64,000 bases of DNA, taken from assembly GCF_028128765.1 (NCBI RefSeq), contig NZ_LBJG01000008.1, positions 16,078 to 80,077 of the forward strand, in the 5' to 3' direction. The notes below the pieces were generated by a model. The model had not been told where the DNA came from, did no database searches, and saw only the letters and a program-made list of their open reading frames with translations. A program made the translations under genes and the position numbers. Below, in pieces: positions 1-9,368 of the stretch (position 1 is its first letter; each line of letters opens with the position of its first letter). The stretch comes from Bradyrhizobium sp. CCBAU 51627. Its GTDB lineage: Bacteria; Pseudomonadota; Alphaproteobacteria; Rhizobiales; Xanthobacteraceae.

Positions 1-438
1 CAAAAGTTTCGGCATCTCCATCTCGGGCGAGATCGAGCCGCCGACATAGCGCAGCACATCGTCGGCGGTCTCGTTGATCAGCCGCGCTTCTGCAATGGCT
101 CGATGATCCATCCAGACGATGACGTTGCGCTGCGGCTCACCCGAAGCGCTGACCGTGAGCGGCCCGCCTTGCCTGTCGAGGACAACCAGCGAACAGGTCG
201 CGTCAAAGCCGATGCCGGCGACGCTGTCCGGCGCAATGGCCGCTTCCGCCATCGCCGCCCGCACCGAATTGACACAGGCTCGCCAGATATCCTCCGACGA
301 TTGCTCGACGATGTCACCGGCCTCATGCCAGATCCGGATCGGATGCCTGGCGGTCGCGAGCAGCGTTCCCGCCTCGTCAAATACCCCTGCTCGCGTGCTC
401 GTGGTCCCTACGTCGACGCCGATATACGCTCGCGGCAT
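1..438 (-). CDS. FGGY-family carbohydrate kinase, N-terminal part (D-ribulokinase/pentulose kinase type)
   Basis: The first 146 residues are present and the gene runs off the left edge. The start ATG at 438 opens MPRAYIGVDVGTTSTRAGVF, the phosphate-1 loop of the FGGY/actin-fold kinases. Further on, GFDATCSLVVLD and RNVIVWMDHRA are the pattern I know from the pentulose (D-ribulose) branch of FGGY kinases. The predicted reaction is ATP-dependent phosphorylation of a ketopentose in the cytoplasm. It lies 39 nt behind the dehydrogenase at 478-1251, so the pair would oxidise a pentitol and phosphorylate the resulting ketose. The substrate (ribulose or xylulose) is inferred only; the sugar-binding C-terminal half lies outside the window. 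Confidence 0.85.
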   Translation of the reverse strand, partial: MPRAYIGVDVGTTSTRAGVFDEAGTLLATARHPIRIWHEAGDIVEQSSEDIWRACVNSVRAAMAEAAIAPDSVAGIGFDATCSLVVLDRQGGPLTVSASGEPQRNVIVWMDHRAIAEARLINETADDVLRYVGGSISPEMEMPKLL

Positions 439-477
439 AGTCACTCCCGGTCACTTCCGTCGGTTTTGACGGCAAGC

Positions 478-1251
478 CTACCAGCAAGTGTAGCCGCCAT
501 CCACCAGCACGATGCTTCCGGTCATCAGGCTCGCAGCCTCCGAGGCCAGGAACAGGACGACCGAGGCGATTTCCTCGACCTGCCCCATCCGCGCCATCGG
601 GGTTCCACCGATCCAGGCGTCGTACATTTTCGGGTTGCTCTTCACGAAAGCGTTGAGCGGCGTCTCGATATAGGTCGGCGCGACCGCATTGACGCGGATG
701 CCTCGCGCGCCCCATTCGGCGGCCAGCGACTTGGTCAGGTGATGCACGCCGGCCTTGGAGGCGTTATAGAAACACTGCTCCTGCGGCTTGTTGACGATGA
801 AGCCGGACATCGAGCCGACATTGACGATGGCGCCACTTCCCGCCTTCAGCATATGCTTGCCGAACTCGCGGCAGCACCAGAAGGTGCCGTTGAGATTGAC
901 GTCGATGACGTTGAGCCAGTGCTCGTCGGTCACGGTCTCGGCCGGCGTCTCGCTGCGGGCGATGCCGGCATTGTTGACGAGGATGTCGACCTTGCCGTGG
1001 CGGCCGACAAGGTCGTTCGCGACCTCCGCCACGCGCTTGGTGTCGGTGACGTCCATGATCGCGGTCTCGATGTCAAAACCCTTCGCCTTCAGGCCGGCCT
1101 CGGCGTCGCCGGCGACCTTGCTGTCGCGATCGCCGATGATCACCCTGGCGCCGGCCTCAGCCAGCGCTTCGGCGCAGGCAAGGCCAATGCCCTGCCCGCC
1201 GCCGGTGATGAAAGCGGTCTTGCCGCTCAGCTTGAATTTCTCCAGGTACAT
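478..1251 (-). CDS. Short-chain dehydrogenase/reductase, polyol dehydrogenase type
   Basis: A 257-residue classical SDR. The NAD-binding TGGGQGIG motif is near residue 17, NNAG near residue 92, and the Ser (GSMSG), Tyr and Lys (YNASK) of the catalytic set follow. It ends in DGGYTCW, much like galactitol and other polyol dehydrogenases of this family (from memory of the Rhodobacter enzyme). The likely role is NAD-dependent oxidation of an imported pentitol or hexitol to a ketose, which the adjacent FGGY kinase would phosphorylate. It is the seventh gene in a tightly packed minus-strand series, 20 nt after the ABC ATPase. The exact polyol cannot be read from the sequence. Confidence 0.85.
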   Translation of the reverse strand: MYLEKFKLSGKTAFITGGGQGIGLACAEALAEAGARVIIGDRDSKVAGDAEAGLKAKGFDIETAIMDVTDTKRVAEVANDLVGRHGKVDILVNNAGIARSETPAETVTDEHWLNVIDVNLNGTFWCCREFGKHMLKAGSGAIVNVGSMSGFIVNKPQEQCFYNASKAGVHHLTKSLAAEWGARGIRVNAVAPTYIETPLNAFVKSNPKMYDAWIGGTPMARMGQVEEIASVVLFLASEAASLMTGSIVLVDGGYTCW

Positions 1252-1271
1252 GGTCGCATTCCCGTTTCTTG

Positions 1272-2279
<1,008 letters not shown>

Positions 2280-2294
2280 GATCCGGCAGCCCCT

Positions 2295-3125
2295 TTACTT
2301 CACCGCGCCGAAGGTGAGCCCGCGCACGAGCTGCTTCTGGCTGAACCAACCAAGGACGAGAATGGGCGCGATCGCCAGCGTCGAGGCCGCCGACAGCTTG
2401 GCCCAGAACAGTCCTTCCGGACTGGAATAGGAGGCGATGAACGTGGTGAGCGGCGCGGCGCTCGAAGTCGACAGGTTGAGCGTCCAGAACGCCTCGTTCC
2501 AGGCCAGGATCAGATTGAGCAGCAAGGTCGATGCCAGCCCCGGGATGGCCATCGGCGTCAGGACGTAGACCAGCTCGCGACCGATGGTGGCGCCGTCCAT
2601 GCGCGCGGCCTCCAGGATGTCGCGCGGGATCTCCTTGAAATAGGTGAACAGCATCCAGATCACGATCGGCAGATTGCCGAGGCAGAGGATGAAGACGAGG
2701 CCGATGCGCGAATCGAGCAGACCGAAGCTCTTGTAGATCAGATAGATCGGCACCAGCACGCCGACCGGCGGCATCATCTTGGTCGAGAGCATCCAGAGCA
2801 GGATGTCCTTGGTGCGCTTGGTCGGCGAGAACGCCATCGACCAGGCCGCCGGGATCGCGATCAGCAGCGCAATCAGCGTCGAGCCGCCGGCGATGATGAT
2901 CGAGTTCATGGCGTGGAGGACATAGTCGCTGCGCTCCTGCACCGTGGCGTAGTTCTCGGTGGTCCAGTGGAAGAACAGGAAGGACGGCGGAATTGCGAAG
3001 GCCTCGAGCTCGGTCTTGAAGCTCGCCAGCACCATCCACAGGATCGGGAAGAAGATCAGGAAGCCGAAGAACCAGGCCGCGATCGTCGAGACCACCACCC
3101 GCTGCGTCGTTGATTTGCGCGCCAT
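2295..3125 (-). CDS. Carbohydrate ABC transporter permease (MalG/SmoG type)
   Basis: 276 residues from the ATG at 3125 (MARKSTTQRVVVS). An upstream in-frame codon at 3176 exists but would run into the preceding permease gene, so I chose 3125, four nucleotides after that gene's stop. Several hydrophobic spans are visible, and the cytoplasmic EAA loop reads EAARMDGATIGRELVYVLTP, the ATPase contact of MalG-like subunits. It acts in the inner membrane as one half of a CUT1 importer. The polyol assignment comes only from the neighbouring dehydrogenase and kinase. Confidence 0.92.
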   Translation of the reverse strand: MARKSTTQRVVVSTIAAWFFGFLIFFPILWMVLASFKTELEAFAIPPSFLFFHWTTENYATVQERSDYVLHAMNSIIIAGGSTLIALLIAIPAAWSMAFSPTKRTKDILLWMLSTKMMPPVGVLVPIYLIYKSFGLLDSRIGLVFILCLGNLPIVIWMLFTYFKEIPRDILEAARMDGATIGRELVYVLTPMAIPGLASTLLLNLILAWNEAFWTLNLSTSSAAPLTTFIASYSSPEGLFWAKLSAASTLAIAPILVLGWFSQKQLVRGLTFGAVK

Positions 3126-3129
3126 GATG

Positions 3130-4002
3130 TCAGGCTTCCAAATTGCGGCCGACGATGCGGACGAGGAAGAAGGCAACCACGTTGGCGATCACCACGGCGA
3201 CGAGGCCGCCCGCCGAGGCGCTGCCGACGTCGAACTGGATCAGCGCCTGCGAATAGATCAGGAAGGCGATGTTGGTGGTCTGCAGGCCCGGCCCGCCACC
3301 GGTGGTGACGAAGATCTCGGCGAACACGGTGAGCAGGAAGATGGTCTCGATCAGGATCACGACCGTGATCGGGCGGGCCAGATGCGGCAGCGTGATGTAG
3401 ATGAAGGTCGAAACCGCGCTCGCGCCATCCATCTCGGCTGCCTCCTTCTGCTCCTCGTCGAGCGATTGCAGCGCGGTGAGCAGGATCAGCGTCGCGAACG
3501 GCAGCCATTGCCAGGCCACGATCAGGATCACCGAGAACAGCGGCGCGTCGTTGAACCAGTCGATCGGCGTCAGCCCGACCAGCCTGGCGAGCCAGGCGAA
3601 CAGGCCGGACACCGGGTGCATCAAGAGGTTCTTCCAGACGAGCGCGCTCACCGTCGGCATCACGAAGAACGGTGCGATCACCATCAGCCGAACGAAGTTG
3701 CGTCCCACCACAGGTTGATCCAGCAGCAGCGCCAGGGGAATGCCGAGCAGGATCGTCAGCGCCAGCACCGAGCCGACCAGCACCAGCGTGTTCTGGAGGG
3801 AGGCGAGGAAGGCCGGGTCGGTGAGGAAATAGCTGAAGTTTTCGAGTCCGACGAACGATTCCGAGCCGGGATCAAGCAGGCTGTAATGCAGCGTCGAGAA
3901 GTAGATCGTCAGCGCGAGCGGGACGATCATCCAGATGAAGAGCAGTCCGACGGCCGGGGTCAGCAGCGACCGCGCAAGGAATTGCGTTTGCCGGGTTGCC
4001 AT
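3130..4002 (-). CDS. Carbohydrate ABC transporter permease (MalF/SmoF type)
   Basis: 290 residues from the ATG at 4002 (MATRQTQFLARSLLTP), preceded by a purine-rich GAGAGCGAGAGG stretch. A start at 4038 is possible but adds a non-conserved hydrophilic leader. There are about six hydrophobic segments, and the EAA loop KEAAEMDGASAVSTFIYITL is near residue 190. It pairs with the permease at 2295-3125. The gap to the upstream binding-protein gene (4091-5401) is 88 nt, the largest inside this set, which is common where the binding protein is made in excess. Confidence 0.92.
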   Translation of the reverse strand: MATRQTQFLARSLLTPAVGLLFIWMIVPLALTIYFSTLHYSLLDPGSESFVGLENFSYFLTDPAFLASLQNTLVLVGSVLALTILLGIPLALLLDQPVVGRNFVRLMVIAPFFVMPTVSALVWKNLLMHPVSGLFAWLARLVGLTPIDWFNDAPLFSVILIVAWQWLPFATLILLTALQSLDEEQKEAAEMDGASAVSTFIYITLPHLARPITVVILIETIFLLTVFAEIFVTTGGGPGLQTTNIAFLIYSQALIQFDVGSASAGGLVAVVIANVVAFFLVRIVGRNLEA

Positions 4003-4090
4003 CCTCTCGCTCTCCGCTAACGGTAAGAAGGCGGCCATCCACCCGGGGATGGAAGGACGGCCGCAAGTTGAGCTCAGGGAGAGCTCGGGT

Positions 4091-5401
4091 TTATTTGATG
4101 TAGCCGGCGCGCTTCATCTCGCGCTCGGTGGCGGATTGCGCGGCTGCGAGCGCCGCATCGACCGTCATCGATCCCGCAAGCGCGGCAGAGAATTGTTGTC
4201 CCACCTGGGTGCCGATGCCCTGGAATTCGGGGATCGCGGCGTATTGCACGCCGACATAAGGCACCGGCTTCACCGTCGGCTTGTTTGGATCAGCCGCGTC
4301 GATCGAGGCCAGCGTCAGCTTGGCGAACGGCGCGACCTTGAGATAGTCGGGGTTCTGGTAGAGCGAGGTGCGCGTGCCCGGCGGCACGTTGGCCCAGCCC
4401 TCCTTCGAAGCGACGAGCTTGGTGTAGTCCTTGCTGGTTGCCCAGGCGATGAACTTCTCCGCCGCTTCGGTCTTCTTCGAGCCGGCGGGGATCGCGAGAT
4501 TCCAGGCCCACAGCCAGTTGGCGTTCTTGCCCAAGCCGGTGTTGGGCGCGAGCGCGAAGCCGACCTTGTCGGCGACCTTGGAATCCTTCGGATTGGTGAC
4601 GAAGGACGCCGCGACCGTGGCGTCGATCCACATCGCACACTTGCCGGCGTTGAACAGCGCCAGATTTTCGTTGAAGCCGTTCGAGCTCGCGCCGGGAGGG
4701 CCGGCCTCCTTCATCAAATTGACGTAGGTCGTGAGCGTCGTCTTCCATTCCGGCGTGTTGAACTGCGGCTCCCACTTCTCGTCGAACCAGCGCGCGCCGT
4801 AGGAATTGGACATGGCGGTGAGGAATGCCATGTTCTCGCCCCAGCCAGCCTTGCCGCGCAGGCAGATGCCGTAGACGCCGCCATTCTTGTCGGTCAGCTT
4901 CTTGGCGGCATCGATGACGAAATCCCAGGTCGGTTTTTCCGGCATCTTCAGGCCGGCCTTGTCGAACAGGTCGGTGCGATACATCACCATCGAGCTCTCG
5001 CCGTAGAACGGCGCGGCGTACAGCTTGCCGTCGACGGACACGGCATCCCTGATCTTCGGCAAGAGGTCAGCGACATCGTAATCGGCGCCGAGATTGGCGA
5101 GCGGCACCAGCCAGCCCTTCTTGGCCCAGATCGGCACTTCGTAGGTGCCGATGGTCAGCACATCGAACTGGCCGCCCTTGGTGGCGATGTCCGTGGTGAC
5201 GCGCTGCCGCAGCACGTTTTCCTCGAGCGTCACCCACTTTACGGTGATGTCGGGATTCTTCTTGGTGAATTCGCTGGTCAGACCCTGCATGCGGATCATG
5301 TCGCCATTGTTGACGGTGGCGATCGTCAGGGTCGTTTCGGCCATCGCGGGGACGGCAAGCAGTACGGACGCGCCGCAGACGGCGCCCAAAACGTGTTTCA
5401 C
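4091..5401 (-). CDS. Extracellular solute-binding protein of a sugar/polyol ABC importer
   Basis: 436 residues, family 1 binding protein (SmoE/MalE-like). I place the start at the GTG at 5401, because GGGAGG precedes it by about 7 nt and the product opens with a good signal peptide (VKHVLGAVCGASVLL, then AVPAMAE). An ATG at 5440 would put a charged leader in front of the signal and would overlap the operator-like dyad. It should bind its ligand in the periplasm and deliver it to the two permeases downstream. It heads the transport, dehydrogenase and kinase unit. Confidence 0.92.
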   Translation of the reverse strand: MKHVLGAVCGASVLLAVPAMAETTLTIATVNNGDMIRMQGLTSEFTKKNPDITVKWVTLEENVLRQRVTTDIATKGGQFDVLTIGTYEVPIWAKKGWLVPLANLGADYDVADLLPKIRDAVSVDGKLYAAPFYGESSMVMYRTDLFDKAGLKMPEKPTWDFVIDAAKKLTDKNGGVYGICLRGKAGWGENMAFLTAMSNSYGARWFDEKWEPQFNTPEWKTTLTTYVNLMKEAGPPGASSNGFNENLALFNAGKCAMWIDATVAASFVTNPKDSKVADKVGFALAPNTGLGKNANWLWAWNLAIPAGSKKTEAAEKFIAWATSKDYTKLVASKEGWANVPPGTRTSLYQNPDYLKVAPFAKLTLASIDAADPNKPTVKPVPYVGVQYAAIPEFQGIGTQVGQQFSAALAGSMTVDAALAAAQSATEREMKRAGYIK

Positions 5402-5429
5402 GGTGACCTCCCTAGCTCGCGCTTCTGAG

Positions 5430-5480
5430 CATATGCCCACGCGTTGGGCGTATGTTCGGACGAGCCTTGCCAGATGTCAA
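5430..5480 (-). promoter_or_regulatory. Promoter/operator of the polyol transport operon
   Basis: A 25-nt dyad at 5430-5454 has arms CATATGCCCA and TGGGCGTATG around CGCGT, with one mismatch. The same architecture recurs at 7380-7404 before the HAD-SorC genes. On the minus strand a perfect TTGACA (-35-like) lies at 5475-5480. The dyad begins about 20 nt downstream of it, so it covers the expected -10/+1 region. This suggests control by the SorC-family protein encoded at 5747-6697. The -10 itself is poor (AACATA). Confidence 0.6.
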
Positions 5481-5594
5481 GCAGGCGCGCGGGCGTTTCG
5501 GCAACTTATAAGTGCTGCGGTGCGGGAGAAGAGAGCCGTCGTGCAGGACAGGCGGAACGGCAGCCGTTTAGGCCGAGAGTTCACGGCTTGCTCG

Positions 5595-5721
5595 ACCTCT
5601 CCCGCCTGCCTGCGGCAGAGGTCGTATGGCATCCGCGGACGCGATGCGGGTGAGGTTTTCTCCTCTTGGGGAGCCCCCCACTGCGGAGACCCTTCTCCCC
5701 TCTCGCGCAAGCGGCGAGAGG
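5595..5721. repeat. Degenerate palindromic intergenic element
   Basis: The 300-bp gap between the binding-protein operator and the SorC gene holds no gene. It contains two hairpins: GACCTCT (5595-5601) with AGAGGTC (5618-5624), and CCTCTCGC (5699-5706) with GCGAGAGG (5714-5721). The text resembles a worn copy of the CTCTCCCC/GGGGAGAG-type intergenic palindromes common in rhizobia. It may end the HAD-SorC transcript, but there is no T-tract. Confidence 0.4.
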
Positions 5722-5746
5722 AGCCGAGTCCTGTTGCCGCGCTAAC

Positions 5747-6697
5747 TCAGCGCTCCAGGATCGCCCTTGCGGTGGCCTCGTCGGTGATCAGACCGTTGAT
5801 CAGCCGCCCGTTCAGTGCCGCCGCGATCGCCGGCACCTTGGCTGCGCCGATTGCGGCGCCGATGGTCATGGTCTTCGCCGGCACCTCGGGCGGAATGCTG
5901 GTGAGGCGCTTGTTGGTGCCGGCCTTGAGCAGACGACCCCTGGAATCATAGGCCCAGCCCGTGATCTCGCCGATGGCGCCCTGCCGCATCATCTCGAACA
6001 ATTCATCACGCGTGACGAAACCGTCGATATGGACCTGCGCTTTCTGGTCCATCTGGCCGATGCCGACGAGGCGCAGATCGGCCTTGGCCGCCACGGCCTT
6101 GACTTTGGCGATCGGCTCGATCCGCACCATCCTGTTGCGCTCGTCCTCCGACGACATCAGGAACGGCAGCGGCATCGGATAATGCCGCGCGCCGGTGCGA
6201 TCGGCGAGCCGGCCGACGGTGTCGTAAAAGCTCGCCGAGCCATCCGCGGAGATGTTGCCGACCAACGAGACGATCTGGTGATTGGGCCGGTCGATCGGCG
6301 TGACACGCTCGACGGCGGCGCGCACAGCCCGCCCGGTGCCGAGCGCGACGATCACGGGTGTCTCCGAGCGCAACGTCGTGTCGAGCAGATTGGCGCAACG
6401 CTCGGCGATGCCTGCGGTGGCCTGCGGGGCCGCAGGATCTGTAGGCACCACCTCGCAATGGCTCAGGTCAAACCTCTCTTTCAGCTGCGCCGCCAATTCC
6501 ATGCAGGCAGCGATCGGGTGTTCGAGCCGGAAGGTGATGAGACGCTCCGCAAGGCACAGCGACACCAGCCGCTGCGCCGAGGCGCGCGACACCTGGAGCA
6601 TCTTGGCGATCTCGTCCTGGGTGTGGCCGGCAATGAAATAGAGCCAGCCGGCACGGGCCGCGTCGTCGAGCCTCGATTTTTCGTTCTCGGCGGTCAT
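5747..6697 (-). CDS. SorC-family sugar-responsive transcriptional regulator
   Basis: 316 residues. An N-terminal helix-turn-helix (HTQDEIAKMLQVSRASAQRL, about residues 25-45) is followed by a sugar-isomerase-like effector domain with VIVALGTGRAVRAAVERV. That is the SorC/DeoR-type layout in which a phosphorylated or free sugar is sensed. It lies 6 nt after the HAD gene and upstream of the transport operon. Two matching dyads, at 5430-5454 and 7380-7404, are natural candidate binding sites. SmoC-type regulators of polyol operons belong to this family. Activator or repressor mode cannot be told. Confidence 0.88.
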   Translation of the reverse strand: MTAENEKSRLDDAARAGWLYFIAGHTQDEIAKMLQVSRASAQRLVSLCLAERLITFRLEHPIAACMELAAQLKERFDLSHCEVVPTDPAAPQATAGIAERCANLLDTTLRSETPVIVALGTGRAVRAAVERVTPIDRPNHQIVSLVGNISADGSASFYDTVGRLADRTGARHYPMPLPFLMSSEDERNRMVRIEPIAKVKAVAAKADLRLVGIGQMDQKAQVHIDGFVTRDELFEMMRQGAIGEITGWAYDSRGRLLKAGTNKRLTSIPPEVPAKTMTIGAAIGAAKVPAIAAALNGRLINGLITDEATARAILER

Positions 6698-6703
6698 GCG
6701 GCC

Positions 6704-7366
6704 TCAGGCCCTCCAGAAATCGCCCATCTGCGCGAAGACCCGATCGGCTCCGGCAGCGGACAATATAGCGCGGCCGTCGCGGCTCCGATAATGGCTACCG
6801 CCGATAAATCCCCAGACCATCATTCCTGCCGCCTTGGCGGCCTGCACACCGCTGGTGCTGTCCTCAATCACCAGCGTGCGCGCAGGTTGCGCGCCCATCT
6901 TCTCGGCCGCGTGGAGGAAGAGATCCGGCGCCGGCTTGCCGTGCTGGACCATCTGTGCGGTGTAGAGGCAGTCACCGAAATGCGTGGCGAGGCCGGTGAC
7001 GTCGAGCGAGAGCGAGACACGGTCGAGGTCGCTCGACGATGCCACGCAGCACGGCACGTTCAGCCCCGAGATCACGGCCTTGACCCCGGGGATCGGCTCG
7101 AGCGAGGCGGCGAACGTCTCCAGCACGCGCGACTTCAATCGCGGCAGGAAGCTATCCGGCACGACCTGCCCGAGATCGCGGTAATGCTGCTCGATCGCCT
7201 TGGTGCTGCGTCCGAGGAACAGCTCAAGTGCCTGCTCCTGGCTCAGCGCGATACCGAACTCCGCCAGCACCTCGGACAGGCAGCGACAGCTGAGCAGCTC
7301 GCTGTCGACGAGTACGCCGTCGCAATCGAAGATGATCAGATCGGGTTTTGGCCGGCCCAGGTCCAT
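6704..7366 (-). CDS. HAD-family hydrolase (beta-phosphoglucomutase/sugar phosphatase-like)
   Basis: 220 residues. HAD motif I DLIIFDCDGVLVDSE carries both catalytic aspartates near residues 14-16. Motif II is the CVASSS serine, and motif III with the acidic motif IV is VIEDSTSGVQAAKAAGM. The helical cap between motifs I and II fits subfamily IA phosphatases and phosphosugar mutases. In this operon it probably removes or moves a phosphate on a sugar phosphate. It is first in the HAD-SorC unit, with a dyad 14 nt upstream of its ATG. The substrate is unknown. Confidence 0.82.
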   Translation of the reverse strand: MDLGRPKPDLIIFDCDGVLVDSELLSCRCLSEVLAEFGIALSQEQALELFLGRSTKAIEQHYRDLGQVVPDSFLPRLKSRVLETFAASLEPIPGVKAVISGLNVPCCVASSSDLDRVSLSLDVTGLATHFGDCLYTAQMVQHGKPAPDLFLHAAEKMGAQPARTLVIEDSTSGVQAAKAAGMMVWGFIGGSHYRSRDGRAILSAAGADRVFAQMGDFWRA

Positions 7367-7379
7367 CCGGCCATTCGAT

Positions 7380-7404
7380 CATATACCCACGTTCTGGGCA
7401 ATAG
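7380..7404. promoter_or_regulatory. Candidate SorC operator upstream of the HAD-SorC unit
   Basis: A 25-nt imperfect dyad with left arm CATATACCCA, spacer CGTTC and right half TGGGCAATAG. Seventeen of its 25 positions equal the dyad at 5430-5454. It lies just before the HAD start codon (7366), consistent with autoregulation. A TATATG hexamer inside its left arm, read on the minus strand, may serve as a -10. Confidence 0.5.
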
Positions 7405-7445
7405 CTCGCGGAGGAACGCGACGCCGCGGGCTTTGTCCCGCTGGT

Positions 7446-9365
7446 TCAATGCGCCACCTGCCGGTAGATCGCCGGCAGCGCGGCGGGCAGCCGCTTGACG
7501 TTGCCGACGATGGCATAGCCGCCGCGGCCGAACAGCGTCGGGAAATAGGATTGCGCGGTGGCATCGACTGTCACGCCGAATGCGGCGATGCCGAGCCGGC
7601 GCGCTTCCTGAACCGATTTGCGGGTGTCCTCGAGCGCAAAGCGCCCCTCATAATGGTCGACGTCGTTCGGCTTGCCGTCCGTGAGCACGAGCAGCAGCTT
7701 CTTGCGCTGGGGCTGGCGAGCGAGTTCGGCCGCGGCGTGACGCACCGCGGCGCCGATCCGGGTGTAGTAGCCGGGCTTCAGTGCGCCGATGCGGCGCTCC
7801 ACCGTCCCGCTCATCGGCTCGCCGAACGCCTTGACCGTCTCGAGCCGCACCCAGGAGCGCCGCCGCGAAGTGAAGGTCAGGATGCTGTGGTGATCGCCGC
7901 AGGCCGAAAGCCCGTGAGCAAGCACGAGCAGCGCCTCCTTCTCGACATCGAGCACGCGATAACCGCCGACCCAGGCATCCGTCGAGAGCGAGACGTCGAC
8001 AAGCAGCATGACGGCGAGATCATGGCCTTGCGGCCGCATCGCCATGTCGACGCGATCCATGCCGCCATTGCTGCTGCCGGCGCGCAAGTCGCAGCGGGCG
8101 CGCACGAGTGCGTCGAGATCGAGGTCATGTCCGTCGGCCTGGGCGCGCAACAATTCATGACGCGGCTGCAACACCTCGAAGCGGCGACGCACCTGGCGGA
8201 TGTGCCGGCGCATGGCATCATCAGGCACCCAGCTCTCGCCCTGCTCAGAGGCCGATCCCGCAAGCACGCGGCAATGATCGGGCAGATAGGATCTGCTGCG
8301 GTAGTCCCATTCGGGATAGGTCAGATCCGCGTTCAATCGCGACGCATCGAGCGCTTCCGGCGGCAGGTCGAGATCGAATTTGAAGCGACTCGCCGGCTTG
8401 CCGCTGCGGCGGCTGAGCGTGATCTCCTCGAGATCGTCGGCGGCTTTCTGCGCATCCTCGTCATCGCTGTCGTCGTCCGGGCGGTCGACATTGACCATCT
8501 CGGCCATCGCCAGGATCTTTTCGAAGCGGTTGAGCACGAAAGGATCGCGGTGATTGCCGTCATCCTCGCGCTCGCGCACGGCAAAGCGCTTGCGATTGTC
8601 CTGGGTTGCAGCGTCCGAATCCGCCGCGCACTCGTCGTCTCCGGAATGCGCGGGCGAGAGCTCGCGCGTCCACCAATCGCCCCAGAGCGGACATGGCAGG
8701 ATCGAACGATAGCCCGGCGGGGCCTTCTCCGGCAGCGGGCCCGTTCCCGCCATTGCCGGCCACAGCGGGCCTGCGGGCGCCTTTCCGGCTCCGAGCAGGG
8801 CCAGCACGATATGCTCGACCTCCTGCTCGACGCGCGGCAAGGGGCGTTTCGGCCGGGCTGCCGCGGTCGCCGCGGCGAGCTGCGCATAGTCGGCAATGAG
8901 CCCGGGAAATTGCGTGAGCACCCAGACCGCCGTCTCGCTCGCCCGGCGCAGCACCAGAAGATCCCGCCGCATCGGATCGTCTTCCGCGATCGCCTCGACC
9001 GGTGCAGCGGCGAACCACGCGGCGAGCCAGCGATAGAGCGCGGCGTTCAGTGCGCGGTCGGGAAAGATCGCGATGCGATCGGGCAGAAAGATGGTTGCAG
9101 CGTCGCGGCCAGGCTGCTCCAGACGCTCGTCGCCGAGGCCGATGCGCTGCCGCCAGCCGAGCCGATGGCCCGACCTGCGTGCGCCTGCACTCGCGATCTG
9201 CACGCCCGTCTCGCCGCCGAGCGCGCGGAACATGACCGCAATCCGGCCCCTCATGTCGGTGAGCGAGACCGCATGATCATCGTGAACCGGATAGCTCGCG
9301 GTACCGCCGACGATCCGGTGCCAGGCACGGCCGACCGTTTCCTCCAGTTCGAGGAAGTCCAGCAT
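7446..9365 (-). CDS. norD: Nitric-oxide reductase activation protein NorD
   Basis: 639 residues, the usual size for NorD. The C-terminal third is a von Willebrand factor A domain with a MIDAS-like DVSLSTDAW near residue 460 and LVLTDGKPNDVDHYEGR near 580. The middle is rich in acidic and charged stretches (DDDSDDEDAQKAADDLEE). NorD works with the MoxR-type ATPase NorQ to insert the non-heme iron or mature the NorBC complex. It is the last gene of norEFCBQD and starts 3 nt after the norQ stop. No signal peptide is seen, so it is cytoplasmic. Confidence 0.95.
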   Translation of the reverse strand: MLDFLELEETVGRAWHRIVGGTASYPVHDDHAVSLTDMRGRIAVMFRALGGETGVQIASAGARRSGHRLGWRQRIGLGDERLEQPGRDAATIFLPDRIAIFPDRALNAALYRWLAAWFAAAPVEAIAEDDPMRRDLLVLRRASETAVWVLTQFPGLIADYAQLAAATAAARPKRPLPRVEQEVEHIVLALLGAGKAPAGPLWPAMAGTGPLPEKAPPGYRSILPCPLWGDWWTRELSPAHSGDDECAADSDAATQDNRKRFAVREREDDGNHRDPFVLNRFEKILAMAEMVNVDRPDDDSDDEDAQKAADDLEEITLSRRSGKPASRFKFDLDLPPEALDASRLNADLTYPEWDYRSRSYLPDHCRVLAGSASEQGESWVPDDAMRRHIRQVRRRFEVLQPRHELLRAQADGHDLDLDALVRARCDLRAGSSNGGMDRVDMAMRPQGHDLAVMLLVDVSLSTDAWVGGYRVLDVEKEALLVLAHGLSACGDHHSILTFTSRRRSWVRLETVKAFGEPMSGTVERRIGALKPGYYTRIGAAVRHAAAELARQPQRKKLLLVLTDGKPNDVDHYEGRFALEDTRKSVQEARRLGIAAFGVTVDATAQSYFPTLFGRGGYAIVGNVKRLPAALPAIYRQVAH

Positions 9366-9368
9366 GGG

